Source: JAJRXC01 sp047639555 (lineage in GTDB: Bacteria > Actinomycetota > Acidimicrobiia > Acidimicrobiales > Aldehydirespiratoraceae). From it: a stretch of 64,000 bases of DNA. The DNA lies in NCBI GenBank assembly GCA_047639555.1, contig JBLIOE010000015.1:1-64000 (forward strand). Reading direction: 5' to 3'. The notes under the pieces were generated by a model. The model was not told the origin of the DNA and searched no databases. It was given only the letters and a program-made list of their open reading frames with translations. The translations under genes and the position numbers were made by a program. Shown here piece by piece: positions 34,547 through 43,950 of this stretch. Each line of letters opens with the position of its first letter. Position 1 is the stretch's first letter.

Positions 34547-35927
34547 AGACTTGCACGAAGATGAGACAGGCGACGCTGATGGTCTTTGGACCACATGCGC
34601 AGAAAGCATTCGCGCCCAGGTAAGTGACGCCGTTTGGCGCACCACCTTTAGTGGCGCAAAAGCTGTGGCATTCGACGAGGGGGAGCTCGTCATTGTGGTG
34701 CCCAATGGGCTCCAGAAAGAACGTATAGAGGGCCGATACCTCGGCCTCGTCCAAGACGCGATCGAAGAGAACCGCTCGGACGTCACCGTTCGTGTGGAGA
34801 TCGACACTGACTGGGATGAAGTCGCATTCGACGTCCCGGCCGCCGATCTGCGTACCTCGAAGGACCCCGAGCCAATTCGCGGGGTGGTGGCCGGCCTCGA
34901 AGGCAACCGAGACGACAAGTTCACCTTTGAACACTTCGTTATTGGCCCCTCGAACCGCTTTGCCCACGCAGCCGCGTTATCCGTGGCCGAAACACCAGCA
35001 GCGAGCTACAACCCGTTGTTCATCCATGGCGACAGTGGATTGGGAAAAACCCACCTCCTGCGCGGTATCGCGCACTATGTCGCTGATCACTACCCGACCT
35101 ACCGAGTGCGTTACGTCTCGACCGAGACCTTCCTCAATGAGTTCGTTGAGGCAATCCGCACAAACACACAACCCGAGTTCAAGCGACGTTATAGAGACAT
35201 CGACGTCCTTCTCATCGACGACATCCAGTTCATCGAAGGAAAGGAGGGGCTCCAAGAGGAGTTCTTCCATACCTTCAACGAACTTCATCAGAACAACAAA
35301 CAGATCGTGCTGTCATCGGATCGCACGCCTGATGCCATTCCCACCCTCGAAGACCGGCTTCGCAGCCGATTCAAGTGGGGTTTGATCACCGACATCCAAC
35401 GTCCGGATCTCGAGACCCGTCTTGCCATCCTCCGCGGAAAGGCGGAGTCGAAGACCGTTCACATCCCTGATGCAGTGTTTACCTTCATCGCCGAGAACAT
35501 CACCGACTCGATCCGCGAGCTCGAGGGTGCCCTGATCAAGGTCACTGCCTACGCCAACCTCACCCAACAACCGCTGGACCGAGACCTGGCCGCAATGGTC
35601 CTCTCCGACCTCATCACCAACGCCGAGAAGCCGCCGGTCACCGCCGAACGTATTATCGACCTCACTGGTGAGATGTTTGGCTTCGACATTGAACAGCTCA
35701 CGGGCGGCTCTCGTCGCCGGCCCCTTGTCGACGCTCGGCAAGTCGCCATGTATGTCACCCGTAACATGACCGACCTCTCGTTCCCCGATATTGGCAAGGC
35801 GTTCGGCAACCGTGACCACACCACAGTGATGCACGCTGTCCGCAAGATTGAAGCTCGTATGGGCGAACGTCAGCAGATCTTCGACAAGGTCACCGAGCTC
35901 CAGCACCGGCTCAACCATCCGAAATGA
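34527..35927 (+). CDS. dnaA: Chromosomal replication initiator DnaA
   Basis: 466 residues from the GTG 34527; TTG at 34551 (with GGAGA 5 nt upstream) is a fair alternative, and the longer frame to 34350 adds hydrophobic sequence unlike DnaA. Domain I starts at GLWTTCAESIRAQVSDAVWR. AAA+ domain: Walker A GDSGLGKTHLL, Walker B LLIDDIQFIEGKEG, sensor region LSSDRTPDAIPTLEDRLRSR. Domain IV ends with FGNRDHTTVMHAVRKIE, the DnaA-box-binding signature. Domain II is short and acidic. Confidence 0.97.
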   Translation: MDTAVETDLHEDETGDADGLWTTCAESIRAQVSDAVWRTTFSGAKAVAFDEGELVIVVPNGLQKERIEGRYLGLVQDAIEENRSDVTVRVEIDTDWDEVAFDVPAADLRTSKDPEPIRGVVAGLEGNRDDKFTFEHFVIGPSNRFAHAAALSVAETPAASYNPLFIHGDSGLGKTHLLRGIAHYVADHYPTYRVRYVSTETFLNEFVEAIRTNTQPEFKRRYRDIDVLLIDDIQFIEGKEGLQEEFFHTFNELHQNNKQIVLSSDRTPDAIPTLEDRLRSRFKWGLITDIQRPDLETRLAILRGKAESKTVHIPDAVFTFIAENITDSIRELEGALIKVTAYANLTQQPLDRDLAAMVLSDLITNAEKPPVTAERIIDLTGEMFGFDIEQLTGGSRRRPLVDARQVAMYVTRNMTDLSFPDIGKAFGNRDHTTVMHAVRKIEARMGERQQIFDKVTELQHRLNHPK

Positions 35928-36179
35928 TCCAAACTGGATCAATGTCGCGGTGGGTAACACTGGGGACGACCTGGGCACCACAAGTGGACAGCTCATGCAT
36001 AATCCCCAGAACATCCACCACGCGCACCGAACGCGTGCACACACTGTGAGCGCGCGGGGACATCGTGGGGACGCGGCTTCCGCGTCATTCCGCGGCAGAC
36101 TCGACTCTGTCCACAATCCACAAGCCCTATGGACTACTACTAATCAAATGTCCATACGACCAGGAGAAGTAATCGCACC
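35928..36179. other. dnaA-dnaN intergenic region, candidate oriC
   Basis: 252 nt without a gene. In many actinobacteria this is the origin. DnaA-box-like 9-mers: AGTGGACAG (35983-35991), CTGTCCACA (36107-36115) and an overlapping CAATCCACA (36114-36122). An AT-richer patch (TACTACTAATCAAATG) lies just before dnaN. Matches are imperfect, so which gap is the functional origin is not settled by eye. Confidence 0.55.
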
Positions 36180-37283
36180 ATGGGCCTGAAGTTCCGATGC
36201 GAACGAGATGTTCTAGCCAAAGCACTTGCCGATGCAGGTCGCGCTGTCACCACTCGAGGTGGCGCCCTCCCTGTACTTGCTGGTGTTCGACTCGAACTCA
36301 CGGGTGATCAACTGACTGTTACCGGTAGCGATCTCGACCTGACCATCTCGGTCTTGATCGAAGTCTCCGGTTCTGACGACGGCGTGGCCGTGCTTCCATC
36401 GAAGCTCGCGTCAGATGTGGTTCGTTCGCTGCGCAGTGGTGGCGTCGATGTCACGGTCGAGGATGATGATGCGCGTATCGTCGCGTCGCCGTCCGAGTTC
36501 GCTATTCGTATCATTCCGGCCGATGAATTCCCCGAACTCTCAACACCCGACGGTGACGCCGTTACGCTCGACGCAGAAGCTTTCAAGGCCGCGATCGAAC
36601 AGGTGGAGAAAGCCGCATCGTCCGACGACGCTCGCCCGATCCTCACCGGTGTCTTGATGGCCGCCGAAGAAGGCGGGCTCCGCCTGGTGTCCACCGACTC
36701 GTACCGTCTCTCGGTGCGTGACCTGGCTGGCACCTCAGTGCTCAGTGAAGGTCAAAAGGTGCTGGTGCCAAGCCGTGCCCTCAAGGAACTTGCTCGAGTT
36801 GTGGGCGATGAGACTGAAATTACGCTTCGCCTCGGCGAACGCGACGCGGGCTTCCAAGTGGGAAATGTGTCGGTCACGACGCGTCTCATCGAAGGTGAGT
36901 TCCCGAACTATCGCGGCCTGATCCCCACGAACCACCCGAACTCGCTCACCGTCGACCGGGCAACATTGCTCGATGCTGTTCGCCGCGTCCGTCTGTTGGC
37001 GCAAGAGTCCACACCAATTCGAATGGCAATGTCAGCCGACGGACTCAAACTCGTTGCTGTCACTCAAGATGTCGGTACCGCCGAAGAAGTTCTCGAAGAG
37101 GCTCGTTATGTCGGCGAAGACCTCACCGTCGCGTTCAACCCGGAGTACTTGATCGATGGGATCGAAGTCGCCCCAGGCGACGAGATCGTGCTGGAAACAG
37201 TCGACGAATTGAAGCCGGCCCTGTTGAAGTCGTCAGAGGATCCGAATTTCCTCTACCTCTTGATGCCAGTCCGGGTCAGCTGA
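36180..37283 (+). CDS. dnaN: DNA polymerase III beta sliding clamp
   Basis: 367 residues. Starts MGLKFRCERDVLAKALADAG, with GGALPVLAGVRLEL, PILTGVLMAAEEGGLRLVST, and the conserved end NFLYLLMPVRVS. Dimeric ring that holds the polymerase on DNA. Normal length, normal dnaA-dnaN-recF order. Confidence 0.97.
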   Translation: MGLKFRCERDVLAKALADAGRAVTTRGGALPVLAGVRLELTGDQLTVTGSDLDLTISVLIEVSGSDDGVAVLPSKLASDVVRSLRSGGVDVTVEDDDARIVASPSEFAIRIIPADEFPELSTPDGDAVTLDAEAFKAAIEQVEKAASSDDARPILTGVLMAAEEGGLRLVSTDSYRLSVRDLAGTSVLSEGQKVLVPSRALKELARVVGDETEITLRLGERDAGFQVGNVSVTTRLIEGEFPNYRGLIPTNHPNSLTVDRATLLDAVRRVRLLAQESTPIRMAMSADGLKLVAVTQDVGTAEEVLEEARYVGEDLTVAFNPEYLIDGIEVAPGDEIVLETVDELKPALLKSSEDPNFLYLLMPVRVS

Positions 37284-37329
37284 CCCTGCGTCGCCCCCGT
37301 CGGCTCACGCCTACTAGCTTGACGGATCT

Positions 37330-38421
37330 GTGCAGATCCGGACACTCGAACTCCAGAATTTTCGGAGTTACACCCACACTTCACTGAGCTTGACTGATGG
37401 CCTTACGGCCATTGTTGGTGAGAACGGGCAAGGCAAGACAAACCTGCTTGAGGCAATCAGTTGGATCGCGGGCATGGGATCTTTTCGCGGGGTGGCTGAC
37501 GATGCGCTGGTGCGCCTCGGTGAAGATGCCGCGATCATTCGCGCCACTGTGGTCTCGTCTGGCGGTCGTGAGCAGCTCATCGAGATCGAGATTCCGCGAG
37601 TGGGCCGCAACCGGATCCAGGTCAACCGTCAGCGAGTGTCGCGGGCCCGGGATCTTTTGGGCGTCGTGCAGGTCACGGTCTTTTCTCCCGACGATCTCGA
37701 ACTCGTCAAGAGTGGACCATCACTACGGAGGCGGTGGATCGACGAAGCACTGGTAAGTCGGTATCCGAAACACGAGACGCTGCGCACCGACCTCGAACGG
37801 ATTCTGAAGCAGCGTAATGCCCTGCTTCGCTCGGCTCGCGGGCGCCTCGATGGTGATGCCGCGTTCACACTCGATGTGTGGGACAACAAGCTCGCAGTAG
37901 CGGGAAACGCAGTGCGGGCCGCCCGTGAGTCGTTGCTGCAGGAGATGGCGCCTCGGCTCGCCGCGTCATACGACCTCGTCGCGCGAAAGGGTGCGGATGT
38001 CGAAACGCTTTACGAACCAAGTTGGAATGGCGATCTCGGCGACGCGCTGGTGGTTTCGCGAGACATGGATGTGCGCCGGGGTGTGTCCACGGTGGGTCCA
38101 CATCGCGATGAACTCCTGCTGAAGATCGGGGGAGCACCCGCTCGCACGCACGCATCACAAGGTGAACAACGGTCCCTCGCCCTCGCCCTTCGGCTGGCCG
38201 CCGATGCGGTGGTGCGTGAAGCGGGTGTCGCCGAACCAGTGTTGTTGCTCGATGACGTGTTTTCCGAGCTTGATCCGGGTCGGGCGGAGGCGCTGCTTGG
38301 TGCGTTGCCGGGTGGACAGCGCTTGTTAACAACCGCCGCGTGGCTGCCTCCCGCCGCGAGACCTGACCGGGTGCTGAAGGTGGTCGCAGGAACTGTGGAG
38401 GAGGTCAGTACGAATGCGTGA
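37330..38421 (+). CDS. recF: DNA replication and repair protein RecF
   Basis: 363 residues from a GTG. N-terminus VQIRTLELQNFRSYTHTSL, Walker A GENGQGKTNLLEA, signature region HASQGEQRSLALALRLA, Walker B LLLDDVFSELDPGR. An SMC-like ATPase that helps load RecA at gaps. Overlaps the next gene by 8 nt. Confidence 0.96.
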   Translation: MQIRTLELQNFRSYTHTSLSLTDGLTAIVGENGQGKTNLLEAISWIAGMGSFRGVADDALVRLGEDAAIIRATVVSSGGREQLIEIEIPRVGRNRIQVNRQRVSRARDLLGVVQVTVFSPDDLELVKSGPSLRRRWIDEALVSRYPKHETLRTDLERILKQRNALLRSARGRLDGDAAFTLDVWDNKLAVAGNAVRAARESLLQEMAPRLAASYDLVARKGADVETLYEPSWNGDLGDALVVSRDMDVRRGVSTVGPHRDELLLKIGGAPARTHASQGEQRSLALALRLAADAVVREAGVAEPVLLLDDVFSELDPGRAEALLGALPGGQRLLTTAAWLPPAARPDRVLKVVAGTVEEVSTNA

Positions 38422-38734
38422 CAACTACAACACACAGCGTGATCCTCAACGATTAGGACGCGCCCTTGATCGACTTATGGGCACACTGCGGGCACCGTCA
38501 GTTGATGTACTCGACACCGTCTTCACACGATGGGCGGAGATCGTCGGCGAGGATGTTGCGGCGCATTGTCGACCGCTCTCGATCGACGGCAACACACTCA
38601 TCATTGCGGCCGAGGATTCAACCTGGGCGAGCGAGCTTCGATGGCTTGAAAAAGATGTGATCGCGCGGGTGGCCGAAGTGTCAAAAAGTGACGGTATTAC
38701 TACTGTGAACGTGCGGGTCGCCCGGCGCAAATGA
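38414..38734 (+). CDS. dciA: DUF721/DciA-family protein, probable helicase-loading factor
   Basis: 106 residues. DUF721 pattern: RLGRALDRLMGTLRAPS, FTRWAEIVGEDVAAHCRPLS, LIIAAEDSTWASELRWLEKD. The DciA family is accepted as the ancestral loader/operator of the DnaB helicase in bacteria without DnaC or DnaI. Its position between recF and gyrB matches Rv0004. The DnaB it would serve is in this same window. Confidence 0.9.
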   Translation: MRDNYNTQRDPQRLGRALDRLMGTLRAPSVDVLDTVFTRWAEIVGEDVAAHCRPLSIDGNTLIIAAEDSTWASELRWLEKDVIARVAEVSKSDGITTVNVRVARRK

Positions 38735-38746
38735 CAAGTATGTAAC

Positions 38747-38755
38747 TGCTATACT
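38747..38755 (+). promoter_or_regulatory. Extended -10 promoter element upstream of gyrB
   Basis: TGC-TATACT is an extended -10 (TGnTAnnnT) about 105 nt upstream of the gyrB start, in a locally AT-rich gap. No good -35 at 17 nt, as expected for extended -10 promoters. Confidence 0.45.
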
Positions 38756-38859
38756 CGTTGCACCGTGTATGGGCTGTTTCACCAGCGTCTTTCGAGCGCC
38801 AACAACCCCCGCGAAACCCCTACGCTTGCTTGTCGCAAAGGGGATTTCGGAGCCTGTGA

Positions 38860-40929
38860 GTGAGCGCGGCCGACGAGCCATCCGAGCAGTCCGATGACGG
38901 TGTCACACCCTCGTCCGAGACTGACGATCGTCCTGAGGAATCTGGGAGCGAAATGACCACTACGAGTGAGTCGTCCTACGGCGCACAAGACATCACCGTT
39001 TTGGAAGGCCTCGAGGCCGTCCGAAAACGACCAGGTATGTACATCGGGTCCACAGGCCCCACCGGCCTGCATCATCTGGTCTGGGAGGTCGTCGATAACT
39101 CGGTCGATGAGGCAATGGCCGGGCACTGCTCCCGCATTGATATCTCGATCCTCCCCGACGGTGCGTGTGAGGTAATCGACGATGGTCGAGGGATCCCCGT
39201 CGACAAACATCCAAAGTTTGAAGACATGAGCGCGGCGGAGGTTGTGCTCACCGTCTTGCACGCGGGCGGCAAATTCGGTGGCGAGGGCTACAAGGTCTCC
39301 GGCGGTCTCCACGGTGTGGGCATCTCGGTGGTCAATGCTCTTTCGGGTCGTGTCGAAGTAGAGATCGATCGCGATGGCACGCGCCACGCGATGTCGTTTG
39401 TCGACGGCGGTGAGCTTCGTGACCGTCTCGCGCCGATTGGCGACTCACCGATTGTTGATGGCAAGCCGCGCACCGGCACGACGGTGCGCTTCTGGCCCGA
39501 CGCCACGATCTTCGATGAAACCGACTTCCGTTTTCAGACACTGCTCGAGCGTTTCCAGATGATGGCGTTCCTTAATCGCAGCCTCGAAATACGTGTGCGC
39601 GATCAACGAGAGTCTTCAACGATCGAAACCGAAGATCCCGATGGCTGGATCACGTTTAAGTACGACGGCGGAATCGTCGACTTCGTAAGCCATGTCAACG
39701 CGTCGAAAGAGGCACTTTTCCCGTCGGTCGGCTTCTTCGAAGGGGCCGAAACCATCGATGAGAACGACCACGAGGTCGAGATCGCGTTCCAGTGGAACAC
39801 CGGCTTCAACTCCGATGGTCTCCACAGCTTTGCCAACGGCATTTCCACCATGGAAGGTGGCATGCACGAGCAGGGCTTCCGTACGGCGCTCACCCGTACT
39901 GTGAATGCCTACGCCCGCGACAAAACCTTCTTGAAGGAAAAAGACGAGAACCTTCAGGGTGAAGACATCCGTGAAGGCCTTACGGCCATCATCTCGGTGC
40001 GCATCGGCGACCCACAATTCGAAGGTCAGACCAAGTCCAAGCTCGGCAACGTCTCGATGCGGTCATTGGTTGAGCGCGTCACCAACGAACGCCTCGCCGA
40101 GTGGCTGGAAGAACATCCAGGTGAAGCGAAGGTTGTGCTGACCAAGGCCACCAACGCGGCCCGCGCTCGGGTTGCGGCGTCCGATGCCCGCAAGGCGATT
40201 CGATCGAAGTCCTTGCTCGACGGCGCCGGCATGCCCGACAAGCTCAAGGATTGTTCCGCCAAGGATCCGGCCGAGCGTGAGATCTTTATTGTGGAGGGCG
40301 ATTCCGCCGGCGGTTCTGCCGTTCGGGCCCGTAATCCTCGGACTCAGGCGATCCTGCCGATCCGCGGCAAAATCCTCAACGTCGAGCGGGCCCGCATCGA
40401 CAAGATGCTGAAGAACAACGAAGTACAAACCCTGATCACCGCGATTGGCGCCGGCTTCGGCGAAGAGTTCGACATCGACCAGGCTCGTTACCACAAGGTG
40501 ATTCTGCTGGCCGATGCCGATGTCGACGGCCTACACATCCGCACCCTGCTCCTCACGTTCTTCTTCCGCCAGATGCGTCACCTCGTGGAGGCGGGCTACG
40601 TCTACATCGCGCAGCCGCCCCTGTACTCCACAAAGGTTTCCAACAAGGAGACCGTGTACCTGAAGGACGATGCCGCGAAAGACGAGTTCATGGCCGAGCG
40701 GCCGAACTACAACAAAGACTTCCAGCGCCTCAAAGGTCTCGGCGAAATGGATTGGGACGAGTTGCGGGACACAACAATGGATGTCGGCTCCCGCACGCTG
40801 CTGCAGGTGTCCGTCGAGGAAGCCGTGATTGCCGACGAGGTGATGTCGATCCTCATGGGCGACGACGTCGAACAACGAAAGAACTTCATTGTGACCAATG
40901 CGCGTGAAGTACGGAACTTGGACTTCTGA
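38860..40929 (+). CDS. gyrB: DNA gyrase subunit B
   Basis: 689 residues from a GTG with GGAG 7 nt upstream; the ATG at 38953 (GGGAG 4 nt upstream) is a real alternative that would remove an acidic Ser/Asp-rich lead of 31 residues. GHKL ATPase: EAVRKRPGMYIGST, WEVVDNSVDEAMAG, DDGRGIPVD, GGLHGVGISVVNAL. TOPRIM: FIVEGDSAGGSA and LADADVDGLHIRTLLLTFF. Forms A2B2 gyrase with the next gene, whose ATG overlaps its stop. Confidence 0.97.
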   Translation: MSAADEPSEQSDDGVTPSSETDDRPEESGSEMTTTSESSYGAQDITVLEGLEAVRKRPGMYIGSTGPTGLHHLVWEVVDNSVDEAMAGHCSRIDISILPDGACEVIDDGRGIPVDKHPKFEDMSAAEVVLTVLHAGGKFGGEGYKVSGGLHGVGISVVNALSGRVEVEIDRDGTRHAMSFVDGGELRDRLAPIGDSPIVDGKPRTGTTVRFWPDATIFDETDFRFQTLLERFQMMAFLNRSLEIRVRDQRESSTIETEDPDGWITFKYDGGIVDFVSHVNASKEALFPSVGFFEGAETIDENDHEVEIAFQWNTGFNSDGLHSFANGISTMEGGMHEQGFRTALTRTVNAYARDKTFLKEKDENLQGEDIREGLTAIISVRIGDPQFEGQTKSKLGNVSMRSLVERVTNERLAEWLEEHPGEAKVVLTKATNAARARVAASDARKAIRSKSLLDGAGMPDKLKDCSAKDPAEREIFIVEGDSAGGSAVRARNPRTQAILPIRGKILNVERARIDKMLKNNEVQTLITAIGAGFGEEFDIDQARYHKVILLADADVDGLHIRTLLLTFFFRQMRHLVEAGYVYIAQPPLYSTKVSNKETVYLKDDAAKDEFMAERPNYNKDFQRLKGLGEMDWDELRDTTMDVGSRTLLQVSVEEAVIADEVMSILMGDDVEQRKNFIVTNAREVRNLDF

Positions 40930-43550
40930 TGAGTGACACACCACCACCCCCGTCCGATACCGACGAACTCGATAACGACGGCGAGAACGATCAGGTCACG
41001 GTCATCAAAATCCAAGAGGAGATGGAAAACTCCTTCCTCGACTACGCGATGTCAGTCATCGTTAGTCGCGCTCTTCCCGACGCTCGCGATGGTCTCAAGC
41101 CAGTGCATCGTCGGATTCTGTGGTCGATGTACGACCAGGGCTTCCGCCCCGACCGGTCCCACGTCAAGTGCGCTCGTGTCACCGGCGACGTCATGGCCCG
41201 TTTCCACCCCCACGGCGACAACGCCATCTACGACGCGCTCGCCCGTATGGCCCAGCCGTTCTCGCTACGTCATCCGCTCATCGACTTCCACGGCAACTAC
41301 GGCTCGCCCGAAGATCCGCCGGCCGCGGCTCGTTATACCGAGTGCAAACTCCACCCGTTGGCGATGCGGATGCTGGCCGACATCGACGAGAACACGGTCA
41401 ACTTCATCGATAACTACTCGGGCGATTTCACCCAGCCTGAGGTGCTACCGGCTCGATTCCCCAACCTGCTGGTCAACGGCAGCCAGGGCATCGCGGTGGG
41501 TATGGCCACCAACATTCCGCCCCACAACCTCATCGAGGTCTGCAACGCGGTCGACCATCTTCTGAACAATCCTGAGGCGACAATCGACGACCTCATGGAG
41601 TTTGTCCGTGGTCCCGATTTCCCGACGGGTGGCAAGATCCTTGGCCGTGTCGGAATTGAGTCGGCCTACCGCACTGGTCGCGGCTCGGTGAAGATGCGCG
41701 CGTCGTTCGAAATGGAAGAGCGCGGTCAACGCCAGGCCATCGTGGTCACCGAGTTGCCCTATCAAGTCTCGGCCGGCGCGATCGCTCGCAAGATCTCCGA
41801 ACTGGTCAACGCTCGTGACATCGACGGCATCGCCGACGTCAACGACGAATCCTCCGGTGACGACACTCGGTTCGTCATCACACTCAAACGCGATGCGAAC
41901 CCCGAGGTTGTGCTCAACAACCTGTGGAAAGCCACACCCCTCCAGACGAGCTTTGGCGTCAACATGGTTGCCCTCGTCGGCGGAGTGCCCCGCACGCTCA
42001 ACCTGCGTGATGCGCTGGTTGCTTATGTCGATCATCAGATCGAGGTCATCACCCGCCGATCCGAGTACCGACTCGATCAGGCCGAGAAGCGACTCCACAT
42101 CGTCGAAGGTCTCATCAAGGCCCTCGATCTGATCGACGAGATCATCGCCGCGATTCGGGCCAGTGCCGATCGTGGTGTTGCCCGCGAGACACTCATGGTG
42201 GCTCCGTTCGAATTCTCCGAGGTGCAGGCCAACCACATTCTCGACATGCAGCTTGGGCGCCTCACACGCCTCGGCCGCACCGATCTTGAAACTGAGGCCG
42301 GCGAACTTCACGCAACGATCGAGGGGCTCCAGGCCATTCTTGGTGACGACGTGAAGCTTCGCGCCGTGATTACCGAGGAGCTCGGCGAGATTCGGGAGAA
42401 GTTCGGCGAAGAGCGTCGCTCTGAGCTCGAAATCGATCCCGGCGAATTCGACATCGAAGATCTCATCGACGACGACCCGCTCGTGTTCACGATGTCTGCA
42501 TCGGGCTACGTCAAGACCGTTCCTGCGGCGGAGTTCAAGAGCCAGGGCCGCGGTGGCCGCGGTATTGCGGGCACCAAGCTGAAGGACGAGGACGAACTCA
42601 CCCACCTCATCCAGACCACCGCGCACTCGTACCTGATGTTCTTCTCGACGCGCGGCCGCGTCTATCGACTGAAGGCTCACCAGATTCCAGTGGCCTCTCG
42701 TCAGGCCCGCGGCACCGCGATCGTCAACATGCTTCCGTTGCAGGAAGGCGAGGCGATCCAGGCGATTATCGACACCCGCGACTACGAGACCAACCGCTAT
42801 CTTTTCTTCGCGACGGCCAACGGCCGGGTCAAGAAGACGAAGTTCAATGCCTACGACTCTTCTCTACGCGCCGGTTTGATCGCTATCAAGATCAACGACA
42901 ACGACGAACTAGTCGAGGTCATCCCCACCAACGGGAACTTCGACATCTTGCTGTCGTCGAAGTTCGGCCAGACCATTCGCTTCCGCGAAGACCAGGTTCG
43001 CGAGATGGGTCGTAACGCCGCCGGTGTTAAGGGTTTGAAGTTCAAGAAGCCCGACGATCAGCTCGTGGCCTGCGACATCGCTCGCGAAGGTTCGACACTG
43101 CTCCACATCACCACCAAGGGTTACGGCAAGCGCACCCCGGTCGATGATTACCCGGCGAAGGGTCGTGGCGGTATGGGTGTCGTCGGAATCAGGATCAGCC
43201 CCGAGAAGGGTTCGGTCGTTGGCACCCTGATGGTCGATGAGACCGATGAGATTCTTGCGATGACTTCGGCGGGTGTCTTGATCCGCACCTCGGTGGATTC
43301 AATTTCACAGCAGGGCCGAACGGCCAGTGGTGTGAAGGTGATGAGTCCCGACGACGACGATGAGGTCGCTTCTATCGCTCTTGTCACGGTCCATGAGACC
43401 GATGATGAGGTCAACGAAGAAGGCCACGAAGGCGAAGACGTCGAAGGTGCCGAGGGCACTGAACCCGTGGCCAACTCATCAGCTGATGCTGCGCCTGCGG
43501 CCGAGGCCGACATCACTTCCGAGCCGGAAGAACCGGTGGCCGACGAATAG
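40929..43550 (+). CDS. gyrA: DNA gyrase subunit A
   Basis: 873 residues. Opening DYAMSVIVSRALPDARDGLK, quinolone-determining region FHPHGDNAIYDALARMAQPF, catalytic Tyr in AARYTECKLHPLA. C-terminal wrapping domain with a GyrA-box variant KSQGRGGRGIAGTK, which marks gyrase rather than topoisomerase IV. An acidic tail of about 55 residues (EEGHEGEDVEGAEGTEP) ends the protein. In the resistance region the usual Ser/Asp sites read DNAIYD, with Ala in HGDNAIY; this is the same residue as wild-type mycobacteria, which are less quinolone-sensitive. Confidence 0.97.
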   Translation: MSDTPPPPSDTDELDNDGENDQVTVIKIQEEMENSFLDYAMSVIVSRALPDARDGLKPVHRRILWSMYDQGFRPDRSHVKCARVTGDVMARFHPHGDNAIYDALARMAQPFSLRHPLIDFHGNYGSPEDPPAAARYTECKLHPLAMRMLADIDENTVNFIDNYSGDFTQPEVLPARFPNLLVNGSQGIAVGMATNIPPHNLIEVCNAVDHLLNNPEATIDDLMEFVRGPDFPTGGKILGRVGIESAYRTGRGSVKMRASFEMEERGQRQAIVVTELPYQVSAGAIARKISELVNARDIDGIADVNDESSGDDTRFVITLKRDANPEVVLNNLWKATPLQTSFGVNMVALVGGVPRTLNLRDALVAYVDHQIEVITRRSEYRLDQAEKRLHIVEGLIKALDLIDEIIAAIRASADRGVARETLMVAPFEFSEVQANHILDMQLGRLTRLGRTDLETEAGELHATIEGLQAILGDDVKLRAVITEELGEIREKFGEERRSELEIDPGEFDIEDLIDDDPLVFTMSASGYVKTVPAAEFKSQGRGGRGIAGTKLKDEDELTHLIQTTAHSYLMFFSTRGRVYRLKAHQIPVASRQARGTAIVNMLPLQEGEAIQAIIDTRDYETNRYLFFATANGRVKKTKFNAYDSSLRAGLIAIKINDNDELVEVIPTNGNFDILLSSKFGQTIRFREDQVREMGRNAAGVKGLKFKKPDDQLVACDIAREGSTLLHITTKGYGKRTPVDDYPAKGRGGMGVVGIRISPEKGSVVGTLMVDETDEILAMTSAGVLIRTSVDSISQQGRTASGVKVMSPDDDDEVASIALVTVHETDDEVNEEGHEGEDVEGAEGTEPVANSSADAAPAAEADITSEPEEPVADE

Positions 43551-43589
43551 ATCACCGGCGGGCGCCTTGCCTGCCACCAAATACCACTT

Positions 43590-43614
43590 CCTCCTTCAAC
43601 CTGAATGAAGGAGG
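43590..43614 (+). promoter_or_regulatory. Hairpin that sequesters the Shine-Dalgarno of the next gene
   Basis: CCTCCTTCA (43590-43598) pairs perfectly with TGAAGGAGG (43606-43614) around a 7-nt loop. The right arm contains the GGAGG ribosome site of the gene starting at 43620. It may also serve as a terminator for gyrA, but no T-tract follows. Confidence 0.6.
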
Positions 43615-43619
43615 CGCGC

Positions 43620-43946
43620 ATGCGCGTCGAGAGATCAAGTGGTCGTGGTCAAGCCCTGCCAATGGTTGTGCTCTTGCTGGGAGTGGGGCTGGCGGCCGTC
43701 CTGTTGGTGGTCCATGTCGGAAGCGAAGTGAACCAACAATCGCAGGCCCAAACCGCGGCCGACGCTGCGGCCCTAGCCGGCGCGTCCGCGGGCCGACTAG
43801 CTGCCGCGCAGATGGCCGAGATCAACGGGGGAATGCTGGAGGTCTTCGCGGTGCAGGGCTCGTCGGTGCAGGTTGTCGTGTCGATCGGCGCCACACAGGC
43901 TGAGGCCCGAGCGGTACGTCGGGTTCGCTGGATCGCTCCTGAGTGA
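43620..43946 (+). CDS. TadE/TadG-like single-pass membrane protein
   Basis: 108 residues from the ATG 43620 (GGAGG 5 nt upstream; an in-frame ATG at 43605 lies in the hairpin loop). GRGQALPMVVLLLGVGLAAV is the classic N-terminal helix of pseudopilin-like TadE/G or Rv3654-type proteins. It is followed by NQQSQAQTAADAAALAGASA, the conserved AADAAALAGA motif. Only a short C-terminal domain remains. Suggests a Flp-type secretion or pilus system elsewhere in the genome. Confidence 0.78.
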   Translation: MRVERSSGRGQALPMVVLLLGVGLAAVLLVVHVGSEVNQQSQAQTAADAAALAGASAGRLAAAQMAEINGGMLEVFAVQGSSVQVVVSIGATQAEARAVRRVRWIAPE

Positions 43947-43950
43947 AGCC

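Noticed and set aside
35313..36116. 267-codon frame antisense to dnaA and the dnaA-dnaN gap
   Set aside because: Overlaps the essential DnaA DNA-binding domain and shows no protein-like features.
41445..42680. 411-codon open frame antisense to gyrA
   Set aside because: High-GC codon bias leaves long open shadow frames. The sense strand is unmistakable GyrA, and the antisense product has no family features.
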